Notes under the pieces: model-generated | What the model saw: the letters and a program-made list of their open reading frames with translations, nothing else | Told to the model about the DNA's origin: nothing | The model's database searches: none | In this document: piece by piece, positions 15,863-24,074 of the stretch | How the letters are laid out: the number at the start of each line of letters is the position of its first letter | Numbering within the stretch: position 1 is the stretch's first letter | NCBI GenBank assembly: GCA_045595365.1 | Contig: JAZOAI010000038.1 | Coordinates: 1 to 64,000, forward strand | DNA length: 64,000 bases | Direction: 5' to 3' | Origin: SIG480 sp045595365 | GTDB lineage: Bacteria; Bacillota; Clostridia; Oscillospirales; JAAYXM01 | Program-made: the position numbers and the translations under genes

Positions 15863-16402
15863 ATGGATTTAAAGGGTTCAAAAACAGAAGCTAATCTCGC
15901 TGCCGCTTTTGCAGGCGAGAGCCAGGCAAGAAACAAGTACACATACTTTGCTTCAAAGGCAAAGAAGGAAGGCTACGAGCAGATTTCCGCAATCTTCACA
16001 GAAACCGCAAACAACGAAAAGGAGCATGCAAAGCTTTGGTTCAAGCTCCTTGAAGGCGGCGAAATCGGAACAACAACAGAAAACCTCAAGGCTGCGGCAG
16101 AGGGCGAAAACTACGAGTGGACAGAGATGTATGCTGAGTTTGCAAAGACCGCAAAGGAAGAGGGCTTTGACAAGATTGCATATCTTTTCGACGCTGTCGG
16201 CAAGATTGAAAAAGAGCATGAGGCAAGATACTTAAAGCTTCTTGCAAACGTTGAGTCCGGCGCTGTATTCTCCCGCGAGGGCGATGTAGTATGGCAGTGT
16301 GCAAACTGCGGCCACATCCATGTCGGAAAGAACGCCCCCGAGCTTTGCCCGGTTTGCGCTCATCCGAAGGCATATTTCGAGCTTCTTAAGACAAACTACT
16401 AA
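15863..16402 (+). CDS. rbr: Rubrerythrin
   Basis: Non-haem diiron peroxidase that reduces H2O2 in the cytoplasm of anaerobes. The 179 residues comprise a ferritin-like four-helix domain with the ligands of ESQARNKY (E19), NEKEHAKLW (E52/H55 region) and KEHEARYL near 118, then a C-terminal rubredoxin-like FeS4 domain (C146, C149, C162, C165). A strong AAAGGAG precedes the ATG. It opens the oxygen-defence cluster and is followed 29 bases later by rubredoxin, its likely electron donor. Confidence 0.96.
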   Translation: MDLKGSKTEANLAAAFAGESQARNKYTYFASKAKKEGYEQISAIFTETANNEKEHAKLWFKLLEGGEIGTTTENLKAAAEGENYEWTEMYAEFAKTAKEEGFDKIAYLFDAVGKIEKEHEARYLKLLANVESGAVFSREGDVVWQCANCGHIHVGKNAPELCPVCAHPKAYFELLKTNY

Positions 16403-16431
16403 TATCAATCAGTTAAAGGCAGGTAGTTTTT

Positions 16432-16590
16432 ATGAAAAAATATGTTTGTTCAGTTTGCGGCTTTGTTTATGACGAGGCCGAGGGCCATCCGGAAAGCGGT
16501 ATCGCTCCCGGAACCGTATGGGAAGATGTCCCTGAGGACTTTGTCTGCCCCTTGTGCGGAGTAGGCAAGGATATGTTTGAAGAAGAATAA
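16432..16590 (+). CDS. Rubredoxin (52 aa)
   Basis: One-electron carrier with an Fe(Cys)4 site. The reading frame from the ATG at 16432 encodes 52 residues: MKKYVCSVCGFVYDEAEG at the start and VCPLCGVGKDMFEEE at the end, with cysteine pairs CSVC and CPLC and the conserved YD, aromatic W and PEDFVCPLCG positions. Length is standard. It probably feeds electrons to rubrerythrin upstream and the flavodiiron protein downstream. A perfect hairpin follows its stop and may lower expression of the next gene. Confidence 0.97.
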   Translation: MKKYVCSVCGFVYDEAEGHPESGIAPGTVWEDVPEDFVCPLCGVGKDMFEEE

Positions 16591-16604
16591 TTAACGACTA
16601 TCAG

Positions 16605-16637
16605 CATCTTCCCTCGCTTGAGGGAAGATGTGTCTAT
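16605..16637 (+). terminator. Intergenic hairpin after rubredoxin (terminator or attenuator)
   Basis: A perfect 11-bp stem, CATCTTCCCTC (16605-16615) with GAGGGAAGATG (16620-16630) and a GCTT loop, is followed by TGTCTATTTTT. It separates the rubrerythrin-rubredoxin pair from fprA and may terminate part of the transcripts. Confidence 0.6.
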
Positions 16638-16660
16638 TTTTAAGGAAGAGGTGTAATAAT

Positions 16661-17863
16661 TTGCCAGCTGTAAAAATTTCCGACAGCATTTCATATGTCG
16701 GCATCCTAAACCCCATTCTCCGCATTTTCGATGTTATTATGAAAACGGAGTACGGAACAACGTATAACTCATACATCGTAAAGGGAAGCGAAAAAACCGC
16801 GCTTATTGAGACCTGCCACCTGACGTATTTTGAGCAGTATCTCGAAAATATCCGCGCGGTCACAAATCCGGAGGATATTGACTACATTGTATTAAATCAC
16901 TGTGAGCCTGACCACTCGGGCGCGTTAAGAAGACTTCTGGAGCTTTGCCCGAAGGCAGAGATTTATGTAACGCGCGCAGCTTCTATATATCTTAACGGAA
17001 TAACGAACAGAGCTGACCTTCCCGTTCACGTCGTAAAGGATGGAGACGAGCTTTCTCTCGGCGACAAAACGCTCCGCTTTATTCCCGCGCCGTTTCTCCA
17101 TTGGCCTGATTCGATGTTTACCTATGTCCCCGAAGAAAAGGCTGTTTTTACCTGTGATTTTCTCGGCTCGCACTACTGCGAACCGCATATTACCGATAAC
17201 AATATAGTTTATCCCGAAAAATACGCTGATGCGCTTGCGTATTACTACGCAGCTATTTTCGGGCCCTTCCCGTCATATGTGCGCGCGGGGCTCCAGAAGC
17301 TCTCGTCACTTGACTTTGACCTTGCTCTCACAAGCCACGGCCCCATTCTTTCGCGCGGGGAGCAGCTTCAGTATGCTATCGAGAAATACACCGAGTGGAG
17401 TGCAGAAAAGGAAGCCGGAAAGCCTCTTATCCCTGTTTTCTACTGCTCGGCATACGGAAACACGGGGCTGATTGCAGAGGCCATTTCGCGCGGAATCCGA
17501 GAGGGGAAGCCCGAGTGTATCTGCAACGTGTATAACTTAAATAACCACGATATGTCAGATATGTCAACTCTTATCAATTCAGCTTCGGCAATCTGCATCG
17601 GCTCTCCCACGATAAACGCAGACGCTGTTGCCCCTGTCTGGCAGCTTCTCTCGCACGTTGATGCCATAAATTCAAAGAAAAAGCCCGCGCTTGTCTTCGG
17701 CTCTTACGGCTGGAGCGGAGAGGCTGTTCCGAACATTACGGCAAGACTTTCAGGCCTTCGGATGAACGTTTTCGGAGAAGGTTTTAAGGTTACTTTTGTT
17801 CCGTCTGAGGATGACCTTAAAAACGCAGAGGCGTTAGGGCGCGAATTTGCACTTTCTTTTTAA
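16661..17863 (+). CDS. fprA: Flavodiiron protein FprA (oxygen or NO reductase)
   Basis: Reduces O2 to water, or NO to N2O, in anaerobes. The N-terminal metallo-beta-lactamase-like diiron domain carries HCEPDH (H80, E82, D84, H85), with further ligands in PFLHWPD, CDFLGSH and TSHGPI. The C-terminal flavodoxin domain begins at IPVFYCSAYGNTG (FMN phosphate loop) and includes SPTINADAVAPVW and FGSYGWSGEA. I choose the TTG at 16661, with GAGGTG seven bases upstream, giving MPAVKISDSI and 400 residues. The ATG at 16628 would begin inside the preceding hairpin. The gene is followed after 12 bases by its likely reductase. Confidence 0.95.
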   Translation: MPAVKISDSISYVGILNPILRIFDVIMKTEYGTTYNSYIVKGSEKTALIETCHLTYFEQYLENIRAVTNPEDIDYIVLNHCEPDHSGALRRLLELCPKAEIYVTRAASIYLNGITNRADLPVHVVKDGDELSLGDKTLRFIPAPFLHWPDSMFTYVPEEKAVFTCDFLGSHYCEPHITDNNIVYPEKYADALAYYYAAIFGPFPSYVRAGLQKLSSLDFDLALTSHGPILSRGEQLQYAIEKYTEWSAEKEAGKPLIPVFYCSAYGNTGLIAEAISRGIREGKPECICNVYNLNNHDMSDMSTLINSASAICIGSPTINADAVAPVWQLLSHVDAINSKKKPALVFGSYGWSGEAVPNITARLSGLRMNVFGEGFKVTFVPSEDDLKNAEALGREFALSF

Positions 17864-17875
17864 GGAGTTTTTAAT

Positions 17876-18502
17876 ATGAACCAGAAAGCTTTCTGCGACT
17901 TCTCTTACGGAGTTTACATCCTCACATCTAAAGACGGTGAGCGGCCCGTCGGCTGTGTTGCAAACAGTGCGATGCAGGTGACAAGCGAAAAACCGACTAT
18001 TGCGGTTTCTGTGAACCACGATAACTTCACGAACTCCTGCATAAGGAAAAGCGGGGTTTTTGCTCTGTCAATCCTTTCTGAGGCTTGCGCCCCCTCGGTT
18101 ATAGGTACGTTTGGTTTCAAATCAAGCCGCGACACTGACAAGTTTGCGGAAATCCCAAGCGAGTTAAAAGGCGACGTGAGAATTATAAAAGGCGCAAAGA
18201 GTTACATCGTCTGCCGCGTTACGGATATGCTCGAAACAGAAACGCATACGGTCTTTCTCGGCGAGGTCACGGATGCTGATGTTTTAAACGACGAAAAACC
18301 GATGACGTATGATTACTACCACCGCGTTATAAAGGGGAAGGCTCCGAAAAATGCGCCGACGTATATTGAAGAAGCTGGCGCTTCCCCCTCTCCGAAGTGG
18401 AAGTGTCAGATATGCGGGTATGAATCCGACCTTGATGAACTTCCTGAAGGGTTTACCTGCCCGGTCTGCGGCGTTCCGAAAGAGCTTTTTTCAAAAATTT
18501 AG
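17876..18502 (+). CDS. hrb: High-molecular-weight rubredoxin: flavin reductase-rubredoxin fusion (Hrb-like)
   Basis: Two-domain electron carrier. Residues 1 to about 155 are a flavin-reductase-like FMN split barrel (GVYILTSKDGERPVGCVANS, with SVNHDNFT). Residues about 172-208 are a rubredoxin (KWKCQICGY, then FTCPVCGVPKELF). In Moorella a protein of this design passes electrons from NADH to FprA, and the gene order fprA-hrb is the same here. Adjacent position and shared orientation support the same role. A terminator hairpin follows at 18517. Confidence 0.93.
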   Translation: MNQKAFCDFSYGVYILTSKDGERPVGCVANSAMQVTSEKPTIAVSVNHDNFTNSCIRKSGVFALSILSEACAPSVIGTFGFKSSRDTDKFAEIPSELKGDVRIIKGAKSYIVCRVTDMLETETHTVFLGEVTDADVLNDEKPMTYDYYHRVIKGKAPKNAPTYIEEAGASPSPKWKCQICGYESDLDELPEGFTCPVCGVPKELFSKI

Positions 18503-18516
18503 CAATCAGGCTTTAT

Positions 18517-18552
18517 GAAAAGCGTGTCCATATGGATACGCTTTTCTTTTTA
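18517..18552 (+). terminator. Terminator of the oxygen-defence cluster
   Basis: GAAAAGCGTGTCCA pairs with TGGATACGCTTTTC (one G-T wobble, 2-base centre) and is followed by TTTTTATT. It lies 14 bases after the hrb stop. Confidence 0.85.
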
Positions 18553-18574
18553 TTATTAACATCGCAAATTTTCA

Positions 18575-18604
18575 TTGTAAATACACCTGTGTTTGTGCTA
18601 TACT
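18575..18604 (+). promoter_or_regulatory. Promoter of lepA-hemW operon
   Basis: TTGTAA (18575-18580), 18-base spacer and TATACT (18599-18604) with an upstream TG (extended -10). The lepA start is 35 bases downstream. Confidence 0.7.
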
Positions 18605-18639
18605 TATGGTATGAATATTTACAATAGGAGAAGTGTACT

Positions 18640-20445
18640 GTGTCAAACAAAGACAATATCAGAAACTTTTGTATTATAGCGCACATTGACCACGGAAAAA
18701 GCACACTCGCGGACAGGCTTCTTGAGCATTGTAAGGCTGTCACCGAGCGCGAGATGGAAAATCAGCTTCTTGATGATATGGAGCTTGAGCGCGAGCGCGG
18801 AATAACCATAAAGGCGCGCGCCGTAAGGCTTGACTATGTCGCAGAGGATGGAGAAACCTATGTTCTCAATCTTATCGACACTCCGGGCCATGTTGACTTT
18901 AACTACGAGGTCTCCCGCTCGCTCGCGGCCTGTGAGGGGGCTTTGCTTGTTGTCGACGCATCTCAAGGGATTGAGGCGCAGACTCTTGCAAACACATATC
19001 TCGCAATAGAGCATGACCTTGAAGTTTTGCCCGTTATAAACAAAATTGACCTTCCCAGCGCTGACCCGGAAAGAGTCAAAACCGAAATTGAGGATATTAT
19101 CGGAATCCCCGCAGAAGATGCTCCCGCGATTTCCGCAAAGATGAATCTCAATATAGATTCTGTCCTTGAATATACGGTCAAAAATCTCCCTGCGCCAAAG
19201 GGTGATGATAGCGCACCGCTTCGCGCCATAATATTTGACAGCCGCTATGACTCCTACCGCGGAGTCGTCGTTTATCTCCGCGTTATAGACGGAACAATCC
19301 GCCCGGGGATGAAGATAAAGCTTATGGCGAGCGGTGCGGAATTTGAAGTCGTTGAGACGGGGTATATGCTTCCGCGCGGCGAGAGGAAAACAGATTGCCT
19401 TTCTGCCGGCGAGGTAGGATTTTTCACCGCAAGCATCAAAAACGTTATTGACACTCAGGTCGGCGACACAGTTACAAGCGCCGAAAATCCGGCAGGCGAG
19501 CCGCTTCCCGGTTACCGCGAGGTGCGCCCGATGGTATTTTCGGGTGTTTATCCTGCAGACGGCGCAAAATACCCCGACCTTCGCGACGCGCTTGATAAGT
19601 TAAAGCTCAATGATGCGTCGCTGACATATGAGCCGGAGTCCTCTGCGGCTCTCGGCTTCGGCTTCCGCTGCGGATTTTTGGGGCTTCTTCATATGGAGGT
19701 TATTCAGGAGCGCCTCGAGCGCGAATATAATCTCGATCTTATAACAACCGCGCCGAGCGTTATTTATCGCGTCAGGAAGACTGACGGGGAGGAGCTTATG
19801 ATTGCAAACCCTCTCAACTATCCTGCACCGAATGAGATTGAATGGGCGGAAGAGCCGTTTGTTGCTGCGAACATTATCGCGCCGACGGAATATATCGGAA
19901 ACATTATGGAGCTTTGCCAGGAAAGGCGCGGCGAATATAAAGACACAAAATATCTTGACCAGACAAGGGTTGAGCTGCATTATGACCTTCCGCTAAACGA
20001 AATCATCTATGACTTCTTTGATGCTCTCAAGTCAAAAACTCGCGGATATGCATCGCTTGACTATGAGCTTTCAGGTTATCGCAAGAGCGACCTTGTAAAG
20101 CTTGACATTCTCCTAAACGGCGACCCCGTTGATGCTCTCTCCTTTATCGTTCACAGCGAAAAGGCATATGCAAGGGCGAGAAGGCTTGCAGAAAAGCTCA
20201 AGGAGCATATTCCACGCCAGCTCTTTGAGATTCCGATTCAGGCGACAATCGGAAGCAAGATTATTGCGCGCGAAACCGTCAAGGCTCTCCGCAAAGACGT
20301 TCTTGCAAAGTGCTACGGCGGCGACATAACAAGAAAGAAAAAGCTTCTTGAGAAGCAGAAGGAAGGAAAGAAGCGCATGCGCAACTTAGGCTCGGTTGAG
20401 GTTCCTCAGGATGCGTTTATGGCAGTTTTGAAGCTTGACGAATAG
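18640..20445 (+). CDS. lepA: Elongation factor 4 (LepA)
   Basis: Ribosome-associated translational GTPase. The 601 residues show the G1 motif AHIDHGKST, G2/G3 (ERERGITIKA; DTPGHVDF), NKIDLP as G4 and SAK as G5, then EF-G-like domains and the LepA-specific C-terminal domain (GYRKSDLVKLDILLNGD; KAYARARRLAEKLKEHIPRQ). The start is GTG at 18640 after AGGAG. The next gene is hemW, the common lepA-hemW pairing. Confidence 0.98.
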   Translation: MSNKDNIRNFCIIAHIDHGKSTLADRLLEHCKAVTEREMENQLLDDMELERERGITIKARAVRLDYVAEDGETYVLNLIDTPGHVDFNYEVSRSLAACEGALLVVDASQGIEAQTLANTYLAIEHDLEVLPVINKIDLPSADPERVKTEIEDIIGIPAEDAPAISAKMNLNIDSVLEYTVKNLPAPKGDDSAPLRAIIFDSRYDSYRGVVVYLRVIDGTIRPGMKIKLMASGAEFEVVETGYMLPRGERKTDCLSAGEVGFFTASIKNVIDTQVGDTVTSAENPAGEPLPGYREVRPMVFSGVYPADGAKYPDLRDALDKLKLNDASLTYEPESSAALGFGFRCGFLGLLHMEVIQERLEREYNLDLITTAPSVIYRVRKTDGEELMIANPLNYPAPNEIEWAEEPFVAANIIAPTEYIGNIMELCQERRGEYKDTKYLDQTRVELHYDLPLNEIIYDFFDALKSKTRGYASLDYELSGYRKSDLVKLDILLNGDPVDALSFIVHSEKAYARARRLAEKLKEHIPRQLFEIPIQATIGSKIIARETVKALRKDVLAKCYGGDITRKKKLLEKQKEGKKRMRNLGSVEVPQDAFMAVLKLDE

Positions 20446-20457
20446 GAGTGTGGGAAA

Positions 20458-21639
20458 ATGACTCCTCTCGGAATATATATACACATACCGTTTTGCAAAT
20501 CAAAGTGTGCCTACTGCGATTTTTATTCGCAGTGCGGTACGCGCGGAGAATATAACGAATATACATCGGCGCTTGTCCGCCATATCAGCGAGGCTCAGAT
20601 GCGCTCGTCTGACTATGTAGTTGACAGCATCTACTTCGGCGGGGGAACGCCAACGGCGATAGGCGAGAAAAACCTTATAAAAATTCTTGGTACCGTTTTT
20701 CGAAGCTTCAAGGTTTCTGACGATTGCGAAATCACTTCCGAGGCAAACCCGAACTCCGTTTCGTATCCTATGCTCCGGCATATGCGAAGGGCGGGGTTTA
20801 ACAGAATTTCTTTCGGTATGCAGTCGGCAAAGCAATCTGAGCTTCGCGTGCTCGGGCGCACGCATACGTTTGAAGACGTTAAAGCGGCGGTCGATGCCGC
20901 GCGGCGCGCAAAGATTGAGAACATTTCCCTTGATCTGATGTACGGGCTGCCGTCACAATCGCTTGAGAGCTTTCTTGATTCCCTTGACGCGGCAATCGCA
21001 CTTTCCCCGACACACATATCGGCATACAGCCTAAAGCTCGAAGAGGGAACCCCTCTTGCAGAGCGGCCGGAAACTCTATTTCTCCCGTCAGACGACGAGC
21101 AGGCGGATATGTATCTCGCCGCAGTTGCGCGCCTTGCAGATGAAGGGTATACACAATACGAGATTTCGAATTTCGCAAAAGACGGAAAGCTTTCCCGCCA
21201 CAATATGAAATACTGGACTCTCGGCGACTATTGGGGCTTTGGCCCATCGGCACATTCCCTTGTCGGGAAAAAGCGCTTTTCGTATGTGAGAGACCGCGCG
21301 CAGTATATTGAAGCACTCAGAAACGGCGATGAGATAATAGATAAAATAGAAACTATAAATACCTCAGAGCGCTGTGGGGAATACCTTATGCTCGGGCTTC
21401 GGACATCAAATGGGATTTCGGCAGATGTTCTTGAAAAGAAGTATCTCACCTTCTTTGACGAGATTGAAAAGGTTCTTCTCTCTTATCACAAGAGCGGGCA
21501 TACAGACTTTGACGGCATGGCCTGGCGGCTCACCCCAGAAGGTTTTTTGATTTCAAACCGTATTATAGGCGACGTTTTAGACGCTTTGGAATCCTCGCGC
21601 CGCCTTGTCCGCCCTGCAAACGGATATATAAGAAAATAA
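20458..21639 (+). CDS. hemW: Radical SAM haem chaperone HemW
   Basis: HemN-like radical SAM protein of the HemW type, which binds haem and delivers it to target enzymes rather than oxidising coproporphyrinogen. The 393 residues begin MTPLGIYIHIPFCKSKCAYCDFYSQCG, with the CxxxCxxC cluster motif read in two parts (PFCKSKC, AYCDF). YFGGGTPT, GVQS-like SFGMQSAKQ and LDLMYGLPSQ follow. It starts 12 bases after lepA. Haem use by this organism is not shown in the window. Confidence 0.93.
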   Translation: MTPLGIYIHIPFCKSKCAYCDFYSQCGTRGEYNEYTSALVRHISEAQMRSSDYVVDSIYFGGGTPTAIGEKNLIKILGTVFRSFKVSDDCEITSEANPNSVSYPMLRHMRRAGFNRISFGMQSAKQSELRVLGRTHTFEDVKAAVDAARRAKIENISLDLMYGLPSQSLESFLDSLDAAIALSPTHISAYSLKLEEGTPLAERPETLFLPSDDEQADMYLAAVARLADEGYTQYEISNFAKDGKLSRHNMKYWTLGDYWGFGPSAHSLVGKKRFSYVRDRAQYIEALRNGDEIIDKIETINTSERCGEYLMLGLRTSNGISADVLEKKYLTFFDEIEKVLLSYHKSGHTDFDGMAWRLTPEGFLISNRIIGDVLDALESSRRLVRPANGYIRK

Positions 21640-21662
21640 GATATAAAAGGAGATTTTAGATT

Positions 21663-21932
21663 ATGCGTGCAGTAATAACAGTTATAGGTAAGGACACGAC
21701 AGGCATCATCGCCGCCGTATCAAACGTTTTGAACGAGAAGAAGATAAACATTCTCGACATCAATCAGAGCGTTTTGTCGGATATGTTCGTTATGGTTATG
21801 CTCGTTGACATAACAGAGAGCAAGGTTGAGTTTTCTGCGCTTTCCGATGAGCTTGTCGCTTTGGGTGAGAAGATGAACCTCAAGATTCTTGCGATGCACG
21901 AGGACATTTTCAACACTATGCACAGAATATAA
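21663..21932 (+). CDS. ACT domain protein (UPF0237 family)
   Basis: A single ACT domain of 89 residues: AVITVIGKDTTGIIAAVSNVL, then KINILDINQS and VMLVDITES. Proteins of this size are predicted amino-acid-binding regulators related to the GcvR group. A GGAG lies before the ATG. It is always found, as here, next to a UPF0210 gene in many Firmicutes, which suggests a joint function not yet defined. Confidence 0.9.
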   Translation: MRAVITVIGKDTTGIIAAVSNVLNEKKINILDINQSVLSDMFVMVMLVDITESKVEFSALSDELVALGEKMNLKILAMHEDIFNTMHRI

Positions 21933-21948
21933 GGGGAATTGAAAAACG

Positions 21949-23307
21949 ATGATAAATTCATTTGATATTCTTGAAACGATTAAGATGATTGAGGAGGAAC
22001 ACCTCGACATCCGCACGGTAACTATGGGAATCTCTCTCCGCGACTGCGCGGGAAGCGACATAAAAACAGTTTCAGAGAAGGTCTATGACAAGGTTACAAA
22101 AACCGCAGAGCACCTTGTTGAAACTGCAGAGAAAATTTCGTGTGAATACGGAATCCCGATTGTCAACAAGCGCGTTTCCGTTACTCCCGCATCTCTTCTC
22201 GCCGACGGTCTGGATACAGAAGACGTCACCCCGCTTGCAAAGGCTCTTGACCGCGCCGCGGAAACGCTCGGAATAAACTTCATCGGCGGATACGGCGCGC
22301 TTGTCCACAAGGGAACGACAAGGGGCGATGAGCGGCTTATTGCAACACTTCCGGAAGCACTCGCGGAAACCGAGCGCGTTTGCTCGTTTGTAAACGTTGC
22401 CACCACCCGCGCCGGAATAAATATGGATGCTGTCAAAACTCTTGGCGAGCTCGTCTGCAAGATGGCATATCTCACGCGCGAGCGCGAATCTATCGCGTGT
22501 GCAAAGTTTGTTGCTTTTGCAAACGCAACTGAGGATAACCCCTTTATGGCGGGAGCTTTTCACGGCGTCGGCGAGGGCGAGGCTGTCATAAACGTCGGTG
22601 TTTCCGGCCCCGGCGTTGTTCACAAGGCAATAAAGCGCGCAGGCGATGTTAACCTCACGGATCTTGCAGAGGTTGTAAAGCGCACCGCTTTCAAAATTAC
22701 GCGTGCCGGCCAGCTTGTTGCAAAAACTGCGGCAGAGCGGCTTAACATCCCGTTCGGAATAGTTGACCTTTCTCTTGCCCCGACTCCTGCAATAGGCGAT
22801 TCGGTTGCGCATATTTTAGAGGAAATGGGGCTTTCATCCGTCGGCTCCCACGGCACCACTGCCGCTCTTGCACTCTTAAACGATGCGGTCAAAAAAGGCG
22901 GCGTTATGGCCTCTCCGCACGTCGGCGGCCTTTCGGGAGCGTTTATCCCCGTTTCGGAGGATGCCGGCATGATTGAAGCTGCATCTCGCGGCCTTCTGTC
23001 GTTTGACAAGCTTGAGGCTATGACTGCCGTATGCTCGGTCGGCCTTGATATGATTGCGATTCCCGGGGATACTCCGCCCGAGGTAATATCTGCGATTATT
23101 GCAGACGAAATATCAATAGGCGTTGTGAACAACAAGACCACGGCTGTCCGCGTTATTCCCGCATACGGAAAGGGAGTTGGCGATTTCGTAAACTACGGCG
23201 GGCTTCTCGGCGAGGCTCCCGTTATGAAAATCAGCACCTGCTCTCCCGCGCGCTTCATCTCGCGCGGCGGCAGAATTCCCGCTCCGATTCACAGCCAGAG
23301 GAATTAG
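21949..23307 (+). CDS. UPF0210 (DUF711) family protein
   Basis: The 452 residues match the UPF0210 family in length and landmarks: IRTVTMGISLRDCAG near the start, FIGGYGALVHKG, a VGVSGPGVV segment, LAPTPAIGDSVAHILEEMGL and GLSGAFIPVSEDAGM. The glycine-rich central segments resemble PFL-like folds, but no activity is established. It starts 16 bases after the ACT gene and ends 2 bases before tadA. Confidence 0.9.
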   Translation: MINSFDILETIKMIEEEHLDIRTVTMGISLRDCAGSDIKTVSEKVYDKVTKTAEHLVETAEKISCEYGIPIVNKRVSVTPASLLADGLDTEDVTPLAKALDRAAETLGINFIGGYGALVHKGTTRGDERLIATLPEALAETERVCSFVNVATTRAGINMDAVKTLGELVCKMAYLTRERESIACAKFVAFANATEDNPFMAGAFHGVGEGEAVINVGVSGPGVVHKAIKRAGDVNLTDLAEVVKRTAFKITRAGQLVAKTAAERLNIPFGIVDLSLAPTPAIGDSVAHILEEMGLSSVGSHGTTAALALLNDAVKKGGVMASPHVGGLSGAFIPVSEDAGMIEAASRGLLSFDKLEAMTAVCSVGLDMIAIPGDTPPEVISAIIADEISIGVVNNKTTAVRVIPAYGKGVGDFVNYGGLLGEAPVMKISTCSPARFISRGGRIPAPIHSQRN

Positions 23308-23309
23308 AC

Positions 23310-23804
23310 ATGGAAAGATTCGGAGACGAGTTTTATATGCAGCAGGCGCTCGCTCTTGCAGAATATGCCGAGAGCCTCGGCGAGGCTCCCGTCGGCTGTG
23401 TGATTGTTCTTGACGGCGAGATTATCGGCCGCGGATATAATCTGCGCGAGAGCGATAAAGACCCGCTTGCCCACGCGGAGCTTCGCGCGATAGACGAAGC
23501 GCGCCGCGCGGTTGGCGGCTGGCGGCTTTGCGGAGCTGAGCTTTTTGTGACGCTTGAGCCGTGCCCGATGTGTGCAGGGGCGTGCATCAATTCGAGGATT
23601 GAGCGCGTAGTCTTCGGCGCATATGACCCGAAGGCGGGAAGCTGCGGCTCGGTTACCAACCTCTTTGACCTGCCGTATAACCACAAGCCCGACGTTTGCG
23701 GAGGCGTGCTTGAGGAGGAATGCGGGGCGGTTCTTTCACGGTTCTTTCTTTCCCTTCGCGAGCGCAATAAACTGCGAAAAAAGGAGAAAAACAGCGAAGT
23801 TTAA
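23310..23804 (+). CDS. tadA: tRNA-specific adenosine deaminase TadA
   Basis: Zinc deaminase that makes inosine at wobble position 34 of tRNA-Arg(ACG). The 164 residues show the HAE motif (DPLAHAELRAI) and the PCPMC motif (LEPCPMCAGACINSRI), which supply the zinc ligands and the catalytic glutamate, plus YDPKAGSCGS. Length and motif spacing favour TadA over cytosine or guanine deaminases. It is the last gene of the lepA run. Confidence 0.93.
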   Translation: MERFGDEFYMQQALALAEYAESLGEAPVGCVIVLDGEIIGRGYNLRESDKDPLAHAELRAIDEARRAVGGWRLCGAELFVTLEPCPMCAGACINSRIERVVFGAYDPKAGSCGSVTNLFDLPYNHKPDVCGGVLEEECGAVLSRFFLSLRERNKLRKKEKNSEV

Positions 23805-23859
23805 CATTTTAGTAACATTAATAGATTTATTTGTTAATATTTTGCGGATATAATGTATC

Positions 23860-23979
23860 TGTAATAACCGATATGGTTTTTATATATAAGAGATATATTC
23901 TTTTCTCTGTTACTCCTCCCCACTCCTATTGCAACAAGGAAAAGGGCAGCTTCAAAAGCTGTCCTTTTCCTTGTTTTTT
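23860..23979 (+). ncRNA. Candidate small RNA with C-rich single-stranded motif
   Basis: A TATAAT at 23849-23854 has only a weak -35. Downstream comes a segment with no ORF that contains ACTCCTCCCCACTCC, complementary in type to Shine-Dalgarno sequences, and then a 20-bp terminator stem. C-rich seeds before a strong terminator are the layout of RsaE/RoxS-like regulators. It may equally be only the tadA trailer. Confidence 0.3.
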
Positions 23980-23980
23980 G
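23933..23980 (+). terminator. Strong intrinsic terminator
   Basis: A 20-bp stem (left arm 23933-23952, right arm 23956-23975, loop CAA, one G-U pair) is followed by TTTTTG. It lies about 130 bases after tadA. Confidence 0.9.
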
Positions 23981-24002
23981 AGTAAATTTTTCCCATTTTT
24001 AT

Positions 24003-24031
24003 TTGACATCATTCGCGGATAGTTATATAAT
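24003..24031 (+). promoter_or_regulatory. Consensus promoter of serC-serA
   Basis: TTGACA (24003-24008), a 17-base spacer and TATAAT (24026-24031) are a perfect match to the vegetative sigma factor consensus. serC starts 43 bases downstream. Confidence 0.9.
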
Positions 24032-24074
24032 ATAACTTAAAATAGATTAGTATACATTTTCTGGAGGTAATCTT

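Noticed and set aside
16628..16660. ATG start of FprA at 16628
   Set aside because: It lies in the 3' arm of a perfect hairpin and lacks a ribosome binding site; the TTG at 16661 has GAGGTG at proper distance and gives the normal N-terminus.
22072..22812. 246-residue minus-strand ORF inside the UPF0210 gene
   Set aside because: Antisense shadow with cysteine-rich, low-similarity composition and no start signal.
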